Of a stretch of 64,000 bases of DNA, positions 27,589 through 39,899 are shown piece by piece. The notes beneath the pieces were generated by a model that saw nothing but the letters and a program-made list of their open reading frames with translations, was not told the DNA's origin and made no database searches. How positions within the stretch are numbered: the first letter of the stretch is position 1; each line of letters begins with the position of its first letter. The position numbers and the translations under genes were made by a program. Source of the DNA: Sphingomonas sp. Leaf407. Lineage in GTDB: Bacteria > Pseudomonadota > Alphaproteobacteria > Sphingomonadales > Sphingomonadaceae. The stretch spans positions 558,001 to 622,000 of the forward strand of contig NZ_LMQO01000002.1 in the NCBI RefSeq assembly GCF_001425385.1, in the 5' to 3' direction.

Positions 27589-30012
27589 TCAGAAGCTCTT
27601 GAACACGCTCAGCACCGCCTGTCGCCGGTCGCCGGGCATCGCCCAGCCGCCGGTGACGACGCCGGTCGTCGCGTTGATGTTGTTGCGCACGCCGGTCAGA
27701 TAGCGTTCGTCGGTCAGGTTCTGGACGTTGAGCTGCAGGCTCCAGCCCTGACCGATCGTGTAGCCGAGATAGGCGCGGTGGATCAGATAATCCTCCGCCT
27801 TCAGCGCATTGGCGTTGGCAAGGTTCGGGACATAGGTGGTGAAGCTGCCCTGATAGGTCAGGCCGTACCCGATCTCGAGGCCGAACGGCAGGCGATAGGT
27901 CGTGAACAGGCTGCCCGAATGGTCGGGGGTCTGCACCAGCTTCGCGCCGGCTTGCGGATCGGGATTGGCGACGGAGTTGCCGCAGCCGATGCTGCCGGGG
28001 CGGGCGAGGCAGAAGTCGCTGACCGACTGGCGTACCTCGCTGTCGAGATAGGTGTAGTTGGCGAACACCGTCCATGCCGGGGTGATCGTGCCCGAGACGC
28101 CGAGCGCGATCCCGTCGACCCGGCTCTTGCCGTCGAGGACCTGGACGGTCGGCAGCGCGGGATCGTTCGAGGGGATGCGGTAATTGGTGCGTTCGTTGCG
28201 GAACACCGCCGCCGTCAGTTCGAGCTTGCCGTTCAGCAGCCCGGCCTTGATCCCGGCTTCGTAGTTCTTCGCGGTTTCGGGAGCGACGTCGCAGGTGTTC
28301 GTCACGACCGTGCCCGACACCGCGACGCAGCCGCCGCGCACGCTGATCGACGACGGCGTGCGCGCATTGCCATAGCCGGCGTAGACGCTGACCCGCTCGA
28401 CCGGGTGGAACACCGCACCTACGCGGTAGCTGAACAGCGTTTCGTCGTTGACCTGCCGCGCCTGAAGCGCCGCCGCCGGCTGGGCCACGCCCGGCGCGAG
28501 CGTCAGCAGCGGCAGCGCCTGGAACACCGAGCGTTGATGCTCCCAGCGCACCCCGCCGTTCAGTTCGAACATCCGGCCGAGTTCGAGCGTGTCGAACGCA
28601 TAGACGGCGACGTTGCGCGACGTGCCGCGCGATTTCGCGGTGGTGACGAAGTTGATCGGCCCGCGATAGACCGTGTCGGGGTTGACGATCGCGAGCAGCG
28701 GCAGCGGCGTCGTCGCCGATCCGTCGGCGTTGCGGAGCAGCGACCCACTGGTGATCGCATAATCCTCGATCATGCCGCTGACGCCGATGTTGGCGACGTT
28801 GCGGATGCCACCGCGCGCGCCGTGTTCGAGGCGCAGGTCGGTCTGGTTGACCAGCAACTGGTTCTCCTGATCGCGCACCAGCCCGCGCGGGCCGCTGGGC
28901 AGCCAGTTGCCCGGCGTCACCCCTGCCGGACAGGCGAGGCCCGCCGGGTTGGTCGCGCTGGTCGCAACCGGCTGGCGGTTGTTCGACAGGCAGAAGGTGC
29001 CCTGCGGCGCGCTGGTTACGGTATCCTGGCCGACGCGCTGCCAGCGGGTGAGGTTGCGCACCGACACATGGGCATCGACCGCATGGGCGAAGGTGGCGGT
29101 GAAGCGGTCGACCGTCGTCTGCTGCCGGTCGAGGTTGCGATAGCCGTAATAATCGCTGCGATCGGTGCCGGGCAGGAAGCCGCGAATCGTGCCGTTGTCA
29201 AAATAGGGCAGGCCGTACAGCGGCGTATTGTCGTCGCGCTGGTGGACATAGGCGAGTGTCAGGCTGGTCGGCGTGCCGAGCCCGATCGTGACCGAGGGGG
29301 CGACGCCCCAGCGTTCGAACTTCTCGACGTCGCGGCCGGGCACGTCGTTATGGTGATAGGCGGCGTTCAGCCGCACGCCGACCGTGTCGGTGATACGGCG
29401 GTTGGCGTCGATCGCGCCGCGATAATAGCGATCGGTGCCGACCGAGCCCTGCACGATCGTCAGGTCGTCGCCGCCCGGCGTCTTGCTGACGAGGTTGATC
29501 GTGCCGCCGACCGATCCCGATCCGTTGAACACCGAATTGGCGCCGTTGTAGACCTCGATCTGTTGCAGGTTGAACGGATCGGTCCGGCTGTATTGCGCGC
29601 TATCGCGAATGCCGTCGACGGTGATGTCGTTGTTCGCCGAAAAGCCGCGCAGGTTGATCGAATCGCCATAGCCGCCGCCGCCTTCGCCCGCGCCGAAGGT
29701 GATGCCGGGCACGGTCTGGAGGATGTCGCGCAGCGTCTGGAGGTTCTGCTTGCGGATCACCTGATCCGATACGACGGTGATCGTCTGCGGCGTGTCGATC
29801 AGTTCGGCGGTCGCCTTCGGGCTTTCGAGCGTCTTGGTGCGCTTGCCTTCGACGAGGATCGTCTGCGGATCATTGTCGGTCGCATCGGCGCGGGCGGCGG
29901 GCGCGGCGGTGTCGCGCGGGGCGGCCATGGCCGGGGCCGAGGCGATAAAGCCCACGCAGGCGAGCGCGAGGAAGGCCGGCGAGGTGCTGCCGGTAGTATG
30001 GGTGTCGGTCAC
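27589..30012 (-). CDS. TonB-dependent siderophore receptor (Fiu-like)
   Basis: 807 residues: signal peptide (about 1-31), TonB-box/plug region beginning [15 protein letters not shown], then a plug ([59 protein letters not shown]) and a C-terminal 22-strand barrel ending in aromatic VLSVFKSF. The plug is typical of catecholate ferric-siderophore receptors. Adjacent piuC reproduces the fiu-ybiX pair. A Fur-like site lies upstream (30041-30080). The exact ligand is unknown. Confidence 0.93.
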   Translation of the reverse strand: MTDTHTTGSTSPAFLALACVGFIASAPAMAAPRDTAAPAARADATDNDPQTILVEGKRTKTLESPKATAELIDTPQTITVVSDQVIRKQNLQTLRDILQTVPGITFGAGEGGGGYGDSINLRGFSANNDITVDGIRDSAQYSRTDPFNLQQIEVYNGANSVFNGSGSVGGTINLVSKTPGGDDLTIVQGSVGTDRYYRGAIDANRRITDTVGVRLNAAYHHNDVPGRDVEKFERWGVAPSVTIGLGTPTSLTLAYVHQRDDNTPLYGLPYFDNGTIRGFLPGTDRSDYYGYRNLDRQQTTVDRFTATFAHAVDAHVSVRNLTRWQRVGQDTVTSAPQGTFCLSNNRQPVATSATNPAGLACPAGVTPGNWLPSGPRGLVRDQENQLLVNQTDLRLEHGARGGIRNVANIGVSGMIEDYAITSGSLLRNADGSATTPLPLLAIVNPDTVYRGPINFVTTAKSRGTSRNVAVYAFDTLELGRMFELNGGVRWEHQRSVFQALPLLTLAPGVAQPAAALQARQVNDETLFSYRVGAVFHPVERVSVYAGYGNARTPSSISVRGGCVAVSGTVVTNTCDVAPETAKNYEAGIKAGLLNGKLELTAAVFRNERTNYRIPSNDPALPTVQVLDGKSRVDGIALGVSGTITPAWTVFANYTYLDSEVRQSVSDFCLARPGSIGCGNSVANPDPQAGAKLVQTPDHSGSLFTTYRLPFGLEIGYGLTYQGSFTTYVPNLANANALKAEDYLIHRAYLGYTIGQGWSLQLNVQNLTDERYLTGVRNNINATTGVVTGGWAMPGDRRQAVLSVFKSF

Positions 30013-30040
30013 GAAAATCCCCTTTCGATGCCGACGCCGC

Positions 30041-30080
30041 TATTGCGATGCGTTCGCAGAGTCAATGCTAATGCGAGTGG
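30041..30080 (-). promoter_or_regulatory. Candidate Fur/iron-responsive operator upstream of the receptor gene
   Basis: TGCGA at 30044-30048 and TCGCA at 30054-30058 form an inverted repeat, immediately followed by AATGCTAATGCGAGT (30064-30078), which resembles the AATGnnAATGCGA-type half sites of Fur boxes. It lies 29-68 bases before the start codon of an iron-receptor gene. Assignment is by resemblance and context only. Confidence 0.4.
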
Positions 30081-30121
30081 CTTTCATGTTTGTCGCAGGA
30101 TTGTCGTAGAACTGCCCGTCG

Positions 30122-30227
30122 TCACCCCGGACTTGTTCCGGGGTCCACCGCGTCGCGAACGGTTCGTGTCGTGATGGAGCGCATCGCGTGAGGACAGGTG
30201 GACCCCGGAACAGGTCCGGGGTGACGA
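30122..30227. repeat. Dispersed palindromic element, family B (copy 2)
   Basis: TCACCCCGGACTTGTTCCGG near 30122 and its complement CCCGGAACAGGTCCGGGGTGA ending near 30225 flank about 55 unrelated bases. The arms match copy 1 at 2099-2205 nearly base for base, while the spacer does not. It ends 4 bases from the stop of the ribbon-helix-helix gene. Confidence 0.8.
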
Positions 30228-30231
30228 GTGG

Positions 30232-30483
30232 TCAGTTCGCCGCCACCGCCGCCAGCAACCACGACCGGATCGCACTCGCGAGGTTCGGCGGATCGGCACT
30301 TTCGATGCGCGCGGCGTCGATCGCCGCGACCAGCGCCGACAGCGGCAGCGCATGGGACCGCGCCTGCGCTTCCAGCGCCGCCCAGAAACCGGGTTCGAGG
30401 CTGATCGAGGTGGCGTGGCCGGCGATGGTGATCGACCGCTTCACCGGCCCGCGAAAGCCGCCGGGCGGGGCGGCGACCTTCAC
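30232..30483 (-). CDS. Ribbon-helix-helix domain protein coupled to cobT
   Basis: 83 residues. [28 protein letters not shown] gives the ribbon strand and first helix of the RHH_4-type family found widely in alphaproteobacteria; such proteins bind DNA as dimers. The start is GTG at 30483, overlapping the cobT stop as GTGA. Target genes unknown; autoregulation of the cobT transcript is possible but not shown. Confidence 0.78.
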   Translation of the reverse strand: MKVAAPPGGFRGPVKRSITIAGHATSISLEPGFWAALEAQARSHALPLSALVAAIDAARIESADPPNLASAIRSWLLAAVAAN

Positions 30484-32309
30484 GGGGTGTCGAAGAGCGA
30501 CGCGAGCTGTTCGATCATCGTGCCCGCCAGTTGCTCGGCATCCATGATCGTGACCGCGCGGCTGTACCACCGCGTCACGTCATGGCCGATGCCGATCGCG
30601 ACCAGCTCGACCGGCGACTTGCTCTCGATATAGGCGATGACCTGTCGCAGATGGCGTTCGAGATAGCTGCCCGAATTGACCGACAGCGTCGAATCGTCGA
30701 CCGGCGCGCCGTCGCTGATGACCATCAGCACCTTGCGATCCTCCGGCCGCGCGATCAGCCGGCCGTGCGCCCACAGCAACGCCTCGCCGTCGATATTCTC
30801 TTTCAGCAGCCCTTCGCGCATCATCAGTCCCAGCGACTGTTTGGCGCGCCGCCACGGCTCGTCGGCCTGTTTGTAGACAATGTGGCGCAGGTCGTTGAGC
30901 CGGCCGGGCTGCGGCGGGCGGCCGGCGGCGAGCCATGCTTCGCGGCTCTGCCCGCCCTTCCAAGCGCGGGTGGTGAAGCCGAGGATCTCGACCTTCACCC
31001 CGACCCGTTCGAGCGTGCGGGCGAGGATGTCGGCGCTGATCGCGGCGATGCCGATCGGGCGGCCGCGCATCGACCCCGAATTGTCGATCAACAGCGTGAC
31101 GACGGTGTCGCGGAAATCGGTGTCGCGCTCGATCTTGTAGCTGAGCGATTGCGCCGGATTGATGACCACCCGTGCCAGCCGTGCGGCGTCGAGCATTCCT
31201 TCTTCCTGATCGAAATCCCACGAGCGCGACTGCTGCGCCATCAACCGCCGCTGCAGCCGGTTGGCGAGCTTGGTGACGACACCCTGCAACTGCACCAGTT
31301 GCTGGTCGAGATAGGCGCGCAGCCGTTCCAGTTCGTCGGCTTCGCAGAGTTCGGTGGCCGCGACCACTTCGTCGAACTTCGTGGTGAACGGGCGATAGTC
31401 GAACTGGGCGTTCAGGTCGGGCACGGGGCGGTTGGGGCGGACCGGCATCATGCCGCCCTCGTCCTCGCCGTCGGCCATGTCGTCGCCCTGCGCGTCGTCG
31501 TTCTCGGCGCTGTCGTCCGATTCGCCGGTTTCGGTGTCGTCGCCGCTGTCCTGGCCCCGTGCCTCGACTTGGCCTTCGCCGCCCTGCTGCTCGCCCTCGT
31601 CGTCGCCGTCTTCTTCGGGGGTCTGGTCGTCCTCGCCCTCGGCATCGTCGCCGCCGTCGTCGGCCTGTTCGGGTTCGACCTCGCCCTCGATCAGTTCGAG
31701 GTCCTCGAGCAATCGGGTGATGCCGCGCCCGAATGCCGACTGGTCGGCGATCAGCGCCGACAGCGTATCGAGCTGCGTGCCCGCGCGCGCCTCGATCCAG
31801 TCGCGGATCAGCGCCATGCCCGGTGCCGTCACCGCCGGGGGCAGCCGGCCGGTCAGCCGTTCGCGCACGACCAGTTGCACCGCAGTCGACAATGGCACCT
31901 CGGCGCGTGTCCGTGCGCGCGTGATCGGATCGGAGCGCATCCGCAGGTTGAGCGCATGGTCGAGATTGTCGGCGATGCCGGCATAGCCGTCCGACCCGAG
32001 CGCATCGACCCGCGCCTGTTCGACCGCGTCGAACACCGCGCGCGCCACCGCATCGCCGGGCGCGCCGCGCGCGTGGAGCGCGGCGTCGTGATGGCGCATC
32101 CTGAGCGCGAAGCCGTCCGCCAGCCCCCGCGCCTCGGCCACCTGATCGGCGGGCAGCGCGCGGGCGGGCATCGGCACCTTGATATGCTTGCCCGAGGCTA
32201 CGGGCGCGTCGGCGGTGAACGCCAGCTCGATCTCGGGTTCTTCGGCGATCGCGCGCGACGTGCCGCGCAACACGTCACGAAACCGGTCGAGCGGGGAGTC
32301 CTGTGCCAT
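30480..32309 (-). CDS. cobT: Cobaltochelatase-type subunit CobT
   Basis: 609 residues. The N-terminal half is helical, followed by a very acidic linker (about 209-287, dominated by Asp, Glu and Gly) and a C-terminal VWA domain with MIDAS motif DNSGSM at 409-414. CobT forms the chaperone with CobS for Co2+ insertion by CobN. The start at 32309 gives the normal [18 protein letters not shown]-terminus. The RHH gene is coupled downstream. cobS is 14 kb away, unusual because the two are often adjacent. Confidence 0.93.
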   Translation of the reverse strand: MAQDSPLDRFRDVLRGTSRAIAEEPEIELAFTADAPVASGKHIKVPMPARALPADQVAEARGLADGFALRMRHHDAALHARGAPGDAVARAVFDAVEQARVDALGSDGYAGIADNLDHALNLRMRSDPITRARTRAEVPLSTAVQLVVRERLTGRLPPAVTAPGMALIRDWIEARAGTQLDTLSALIADQSAFGRGITRLLEDLELIEGEVEPEQADDGGDDAEGEDDQTPEEDGDDEGEQQGGEGQVEARGQDSGDDTETGESDDSAENDDAQGDDMADGEDEGGMMPVRPNRPVPDLNAQFDYRPFTTKFDEVVAATELCEADELERLRAYLDQQLVQLQGVVTKLANRLQRRLMAQQSRSWDFDQEEGMLDAARLARVVINPAQSLSYKIERDTDFRDTVVTLLIDNSGSMRGRPIGIAAISADILARTLERVGVKVEILGFTTRAWKGGQSREAWLAAGRPPQPGRLNDLRHIVYKQADEPWRRAKQSLGLMMREGLLKENIDGEALLWAHGRLIARPEDRKVLMVISDGAPVDDSTLSVNSGSYLERHLRQVIAYIESKSPVELVAIGIGHDVTRWYSRAVTIMDAEQLAGTMIEQLASLFDTP

Positions 32310-32372
32310 GGGGGATGCTTTGGGGATTGGTGGGGGCGAGGGCAAGGGCGGTCGGCGTCATCCCACAACCTT

Positions 32373-32470
32373 CGTCATTCCCGCGCAGGCGGGAATCCAT
32401 AAACGCCAACGGTTCAGCAGGAATCGAAACGGCAGCGTGTATGGATTCCCGCCTGCGCGGGAATGACGAA
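32373..32470. repeat. Dispersed palindromic element, family C (copy 2, perfect)
   Basis: TTCGTCATTCCCGCGCAGGC at 32371-32390 begins an exact 30-base inverted repeat, with the complementary arm ending TGCGCGGGAATGACGAA near 32470. It lies 9 bases beyond the rsh stop and 60 bases upstream of cobT. This is the least degenerate copy of the family in the window. Confidence 0.85.
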
Positions 32471-32479
32471 AGGGGGTGG

Positions 32480-34570
<2,091 letters not shown>

Positions 34571-34631
34571 GGGATGTAGATGGGGCGAGCCGGGCGGGCA
34601 ATGCAACCGTTTTTGCCCGCCCATCATCCGA

Positions 34632-34931
34632 TCACTTCGCGCGGGCGTTGCACTTTTCGAGCTGATCGGCCGCAAAAGCGGTGCCGTTGGCGACGAACGC
34701 GGTCAGCGGACCCAGTTGCCGCGCGGTCAACTGGCACATCGCCAGCGGGCTGCCGGCGGTCTTGCCGGTGGTGCAGACGGTGTCGCCGCAGGTCCAGGGC
34801 GTGCTGCGGGTGATGAGGCTGTCGACCGCGGGCGCGGTCGCCGGGGTCGCGCTATAGCCCTTCGCCGGCTGTGCCGCAGCCGCGAACGGCAGGGCGAGGA
34901 GGGCGGCGGCGAACAGGGCGAAGGGCTTCAT
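34632..34931 (-). CDS. Small periplasmic protein, CC_3452-like
   Basis: 99 residues: signal peptide to about residue 20, then a domain with four cysteines in the pattern W-x-C-x4-C ... C ... C (WTCGDTVC, MCQLTARQLG, QLEKCNA). Cysteine positions and the LGPL-x-FVANG segment match the small CC_3452 family of sphingomonads and Caulobacter as I remember it. Function unknown; two disulfides are likely. Start chosen at the signal peptide. Confidence 0.68.
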   Translation of the reverse strand: MKPFALFAAALLALPFAAAAQPAKGYSATPATAPAVDSLITRSTPWTCGDTVCTTGKTAGSPLAMCQLTARQLGPLTAFVANGTAFAADQLEKCNARAK

Positions 34932-35067
34932 CGAACAGGGCTCCGGTGGCTTGAATCAGTCGCCATCGGGTAGTGGACATCGTTGTAAGTAGCAATATGC
35001 TACTGGTGCTGCATCGCAAGATTCGCGGTGTTTCCTTTCGCCGGGGCGATGCGCTAGACCGGCGGCC

Positions 35068-35538
35068 ATGACGACGCTTCGAGAGCCGCTGCGCGAACTG
35101 GCCAGCCGTTGCAGCCTGCCCGCCGCGCTGGAGGCGATGGGCGAGCGCTGGTCGCTGCTGATCCTGCGCGCCGCGTTCAACGGGTTGCAGCATTTCGAGG
35201 AATTCCAGTCGGAACTGGGCATCGCCCGCAACATCCTCGCCAGCCGGCTGTCGCGGCTGGTGGGGCATGGCATCCTCGAGCGCTGCACGGTCGAGGCGGA
35301 TCGCCGCAAGATCGAATATCGCCTGACCGACAAGGGCCATGCGCTGCTGCCGATGCTGGTGGCGCTGCGCCAATGGGGCGAACGCTGGGAAACCGGCAAG
35401 CCCGCCACGCCGGTGCTGGTCGACGCGCGCGACCGGCGACCGGTGGCGGCGGTCGCCGTGCTGTCCGAGGACGGGCGGGTGCTGGGGCAGGGCGACCTGC
35501 TCTGGTCGCTGCCGCAGGACGTCGCGGCGGGGGCATGA
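35068..35538 (+). CDS. HxlR family winged-helix regulator
   Basis: 156 residues. SRCSLPAALEAMGERWSLLILRAAFNGLQHFEEFQSELGIARNILASRLSRLVGHGIL is the HxlR winged helix, with C14 as the usual cysteine. The C-terminal third (VPVLVDARDRRPVA) is longer than in minimal HxlR proteins. It is divergent from the CC_3452-like gene (136-base gap), a possible target. Inducer unknown. Confidence 0.88.
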   Translation: MTTLREPLRELASRCSLPAALEAMGERWSLLILRAAFNGLQHFEEFQSELGIARNILASRLSRLVGHGILERCTVEADRRKIEYRLTDKGHALLPMLVALRQWGERWETGKPATPVLVDARDRRPVAAVAVLSEDGRVLGQGDLLWSLPQDVAAGA

Positions 35539-35545
35539 GGAAATC

Positions 35546-35570
35546 TCCCCTCCCTTGTCAGGGAGGGGAG
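35546..35570. terminator. Family A single hairpin between convergent genes
   Basis: CTCCCCTCCCTTGTCAGGGAGGGGAG is a perfect hairpin with a TGTC-type loop. It lies 7 bases after the HxlR stop and 16 bases after the DUF4142 stop on the other strand, so it can end both transcripts. Confidence 0.68.
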
Positions 35571-35586
35571 CCGCACGGGGCGACCG

Positions 35587-36072
35587 TTACATCGCCTGCA
35601 ACATCTCGATATGATGCTGGACGACCGGGGCGGTGGCGGCGGCAACGGTCTTGAGCGGCGCGGCGCTGCCCTGCTGCGCATAGCCGCTGTGCAGCGCCAG
35701 CGCCTGCTGGTGCGCGGTCTGCTGCTGCTGGACGTACAGCCGGTCGCGCGCCGGGCCGGTCGCGCGGCGCAGGTCGGCGATCATCCGCGCCTGCATCGGC
35801 TCCAGCTTCGGCGCGGGCGCGCGGACGCGGGCCTGCATCGCGGCGCGCTTCACGTCGGCGGTGCTCTTGGCATGGTCGCGCACCATCATCGTCGCGAAAT
35901 CGCGGACCTTGGGGTCGCGGGTCGATTGCAGCACGAGCTGGCTCGACTGGCGCTCGTACATGTCGCTGGCGCCGGCATTGGCGACATACGTGGTGGCATC
36001 GGTGGTCTGCGCCATCAGCGGCGCGGCGGCCGCCATGGCCGCGGCGGCGGCGAACATCGTCAGTCGGGACAT
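35587..36072 (-). CDS. DUF4142 family exported protein
   Basis: 161 residues: signal peptide MSRLTMFAAAAAMAAAAPLMAQ, then a helical DUF4142 domain (YVANAGASDMYERQSSQLVLQ, ATMMVRDHAKSTADVKRAA). The family is a ferritin-like four-helix protein of unknown function in the periplasm. Three successive ATGs exist (36078, 36075, 36072); the third has GGAG 6 bases before it, so I use 36072. Confidence 0.85.
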   Translation of the reverse strand: MSRLTMFAAAAAMAAAAPLMAQTTDATTYVANAGASDMYERQSSQLVLQSTRDPKVRDFATMMVRDHAKSTADVKRAAMQARVRAPAPKLEPMQARMIADLRRATGPARDRLYVQQQQTAHQQALALHSGYAQQGSAAPLKTVAAATAPVVQHHIEMLQAM

Positions 36073-36193
36073 CATCATCTCCTTCGCGTTCGCGCAACAG
36101 CGGAACAGGCCGCCAACGCGCACCATCGGCGGAAGGGGACGGTGGAACGCAACTAGCTGATTTATATCAGTACGATTGTTCGGGTCGAACCCG

Positions 36194-36592
36194 TCACACC
36201 AATCGGACGAACATCAGCAGCAACCCGACCATCGACGCGAGCCAGACGAGGCTGCGCAGATAGGGCACGCCGAACAGATAGAGCGGGTGATAGACGATCC
36301 GCGCGACCAGCCACAGCAGCGCGCCCGCCGATCCCAGCCCCCCGGTCCGCCCACTCACCGCCAGCGCGAGCGCGAGCGCGATGAACGCCGGATAAGTTTC
36401 CTTGAGATTGTCGAGCGCACGCTGCGCGCGGCCGGCATAGACATTCTTGGGATGGGCATCGCCATCGCGTGCGCCCGCGTTCCACCCGACGCCCAGCTCG
36501 CGGGTGGCGAGTTGGCCTTGCAACATAATCGCGACGACCAGCAGCACCGTCGACCACGCAAGCACCAGCAGTTCGGTCGGCAGGTCGGTCAT
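36194..36592 (-). CDS. MAPEG family membrane protein
   Basis: 132 residues, four transmembrane helices. TRELGVGWNAGARD and RAQRALDNLKETYPAFIALAL are the diagnostic MAPEG segments (E-x-L and R-A-x-R-A-x-x-N-x-x-E). MAPEG proteins include glutathione-dependent membrane enzymes; bacterial members are mostly uncharacterised. Convergent neighbours are absent; it precedes a family A repeat and alaC in the same strand. Confidence 0.88.
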   Translation of the reverse strand: MTDLPTELLVLAWSTVLLVVAIMLQGQLATRELGVGWNAGARDGDAHPKNVYAGRAQRALDNLKETYPAFIALALALAVSGRTGGLGSAGALLWLVARIVYHPLYLFGVPYLRSLVWLASMVGLLLMFVRLV

Positions 36593-36658
36593 CGTCGGTG
36601 CTCCGGTGTGGTTGTGCGCTATAGCGACGGGTGTGGGCGCGGGTTCCATGGGGGCCGC

Positions 36659-36768
36659 TCCCCTCCCTTGAACAAGGGAGGGGCCGGGGGTGGGTTGGCT
36701 CGTTGTCGCACGGTAGCCTTCCCTCGCGGGCCGACCCACCCCCGCCCCCTCCCTGCCAGGGAGGGGAG
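36659..36768. repeat. Dispersed nested-palindrome element, family A (full copy 2)
   Basis: CCCCTCCCTTGAACAAGGGAGGGG at left and CCCCTCCCTGCCAGGGAGGGG at right, with inner GGGGGTGGGTTGG / CCGACCCACCCCC. Same architecture and length as 15635-15742. It ends 6 bases after the stop of the aminotransferase gene. Confidence 0.82.
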
Positions 36769-36774
36769 AAGAAA

Positions 36775-37986
<1,212 letters not shown>

Positions 37987-38063
37987 TCTCGTTCCTTTCG
38001 TCATCGCCCTTACGCGAGTAAGCGGCTAATCGGTAGACCTGCACGGCGCCCGAGGAGAGGAAA

Positions 38064-39791
38064 ATGCCCGACGAGACGAAGTCCGCCGTACCACCGGCGG
38101 CGATGACGCTCGAGGAACTGCAACACTGGACGCAGATGCTGGGCCGCGCGCAGCAGCTGATGCTCGAACAGGGTATCGACCTGATGGAGCGCGCGCCGGT
38201 CGGGCCCGATCCGACGGGGATGATCCGGGCGCAGACCGATTTCTGGGCGGACACGATGAAGCTGTGGCAGCGCTTCCTCGACCCCGCCGCGCAGCCCGCG
38301 CCCGAATCGCCCGAACGCGCCCGCGACCGCCGGTTCAAGGCGAAGCAGTGGCACGACGATCCGGTCTATGCCTTCATCCGCCAGAGCTATTTCCTCGTCG
38401 CCGACCATATGCTCAAGGGCGTCGACGCGATCGACGGCGTCGATCCGAAACAAAAGGAGCAGCTCCGCTTCGCCACGCGCGGCCTGATCGATGCGCTCAG
38501 CCCGACCAATTTTCCCGCCACCAATCCGCTGGTGATGGAAAAGATCATCGAGACGCGCGGCGAGAATCTGCTGAAAGGCGTGCAGAACCTGCTGGCCGAC
38601 ATGGCCAAGGGCCAGATGACGCAGAGCGACACCAGCGCGTTCGAACTCGGCCGCAACGTCGCGATGACGCCGGGCAAGGTCATCCGGCGCACCCCGCTCT
38701 ACGAACTGATCCATTATGCCCCGACCACCGAAAAGGTGGGGGCGGTGCCGCTGCTGATCTTCCCGCCGTGGATCAATCGTTTCTACATCCTCGACTTGAC
38801 GCCCGAGAAGAGCTTCATCCGCTGGGCTGTAGAGCAGGGGTTGTCGGTGTTCGTCGTGTCGTGGCGCTCGGCCGATGCGTCGATGAAGGACGTGACGTGG
38901 GACGATTATGTCGTGCGCGGCCAGATCGACGCGATCGACACCGTGCGCGAGGTGCTCGACGTCGAATCGGTCCACACGATCGGTTATTGCGTGGCGGGCA
39001 CCACGCTCGCCGCGACGCTGGCGCTGCTGGAGGCGCGGGGGCAGGCGGCGAAGGTCGCCACCGCCACCTTCTTCACCGCGCAGGTCGATTTCGCCGATGC
39101 CGGCGAATTGTCGCTGTTCGTCGATGACGAGCAGTTGAAGATGATTCGCCAAGTCGGGAAGGACGGCTATCTCGACGGGCGCTACATGGCGATGACGTTC
39201 AACCTGCTGCGCGGGCGCGACCTGATCTGGAACTACGTCACCAACAATTATCTGCTCGGCAACGACTATGCGCCGTTCGACCTGCTCCACTGGAACGCCG
39301 ACGTCACCAACCTGCCCGCGACCTGGCATCTGGGCTATCTGACCGATCTCTACCGCGACAACCGGCTGGCGCAGCCCGGATCGATGCGCGTCGACGGCGT
39401 GGGCATCGACCTCACGACCGTCAGGACGCCGTCCTATATCCAGGCGGGGCGCGAGGACCATATCGCCCCGCCCGAAAGCGTGTGGAAGATCACCGACCAT
39501 TTCGCCGGCCCGCTGCGCTTCGTGCTGGCCGGATCGGGGCATATCGCCGGGGTAGTGAACCCGCCCTCGGCGCAGAAATACCAGTATTGGACCAACGACC
39601 ATCCCGCCGCCTCGCTCGCCGAGTTCGTCGCCGGTGCCAGCGAGACGAAGGGGAGCTGGTGGCCCGACTGGCGCGCGTGGATCCGCGCTGCCGATGGCGC
39701 GGAAGTGCCCGCCACCGGCATCCGGGTGCCCGGGGAAGGCAAGCTGCCCGCGCTGGCCGACGCGCCGGGAGAGTATGTCCGAACCCGTTGA
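38064..39791 (+). CDS. phaC: Class I poly(3-hydroxyalkanoate) synthase
   Basis: 575 residues. Catalytic triad: Cys309 in the lipase-like box GYCVAG, Asp465 in AGREDHIAP and His493 in GSGHIAG. LIFPPWINRFYILDL and the DVTWDDYV and WNADVTNLP segments are also typical. It polymerises 3-hydroxyacyl-CoA into PHA granules, and is followed by the phasin gene 108 bases later. No phaA/phaB or phaR gene is in the window. A PHB-depolymerase-like gene is at 56608. Confidence 0.96.
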   Translation: MPDETKSAVPPAAMTLEELQHWTQMLGRAQQLMLEQGIDLMERAPVGPDPTGMIRAQTDFWADTMKLWQRFLDPAAQPAPESPERARDRRFKAKQWHDDPVYAFIRQSYFLVADHMLKGVDAIDGVDPKQKEQLRFATRGLIDALSPTNFPATNPLVMEKIIETRGENLLKGVQNLLADMAKGQMTQSDTSAFELGRNVAMTPGKVIRRTPLYELIHYAPTTEKVGAVPLLIFPPWINRFYILDLTPEKSFIRWAVEQGLSVFVVSWRSADASMKDVTWDDYVVRGQIDAIDTVREVLDVESVHTIGYCVAGTTLAATLALLEARGQAAKVATATFFTAQVDFADAGELSLFVDDEQLKMIRQVGKDGYLDGRYMAMTFNLLRGRDLIWNYVTNNYLLGNDYAPFDLLHWNADVTNLPATWHLGYLTDLYRDNRLAQPGSMRVDGVGIDLTTVRTPSYIQAGREDHIAPPESVWKITDHFAGPLRFVLAGSGHIAGVVNPPSAQKYQYWTNDHPAASLAEFVAGASETKGSWWPDWRAWIRAADGAEVPATGIRVPGEGKLPALADAPGEYVRTR

Positions 39792-39811
39792 TAACGCTAC
39801 CACAAAATAAT

Positions 39812-39877
39812 TGCTGCACCGCACCATATGGCGTCTTGAAAACGTCATGCGAAGCGCGTAGATGCTGCGGTGCAGCA
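39812..39877 (+). promoter_or_regulatory. Candidate PhaR operator pair upstream of the phasin gene
   Basis: TGCTGCACCGCA at 39812-39823 and TGCGGTGCAGCA at 39866-39877 are perfect 12-base complements, 42 bases apart. The second site includes CTGCGGTGCAG (39865-39875), an exact fit to the CTGC-N3-GCAG motif described for PhaR in Paracoccus and Rhodobacter. The first has CTGCACCGCAC, one base away from that motif. They lie 23-88 bases before the phasin start codon. Confidence 0.6.
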
Positions 39878-39899
39878 GCAACATAGTGGAGGATGTCTA

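Noticed and set aside
27508..30174. 888-codon open frame opposite the siderophore receptor
   Set aside because: It has low-complexity composition and no ribosome site, and it runs through the terminator hairpin; it is a shadow of the receptor gene.
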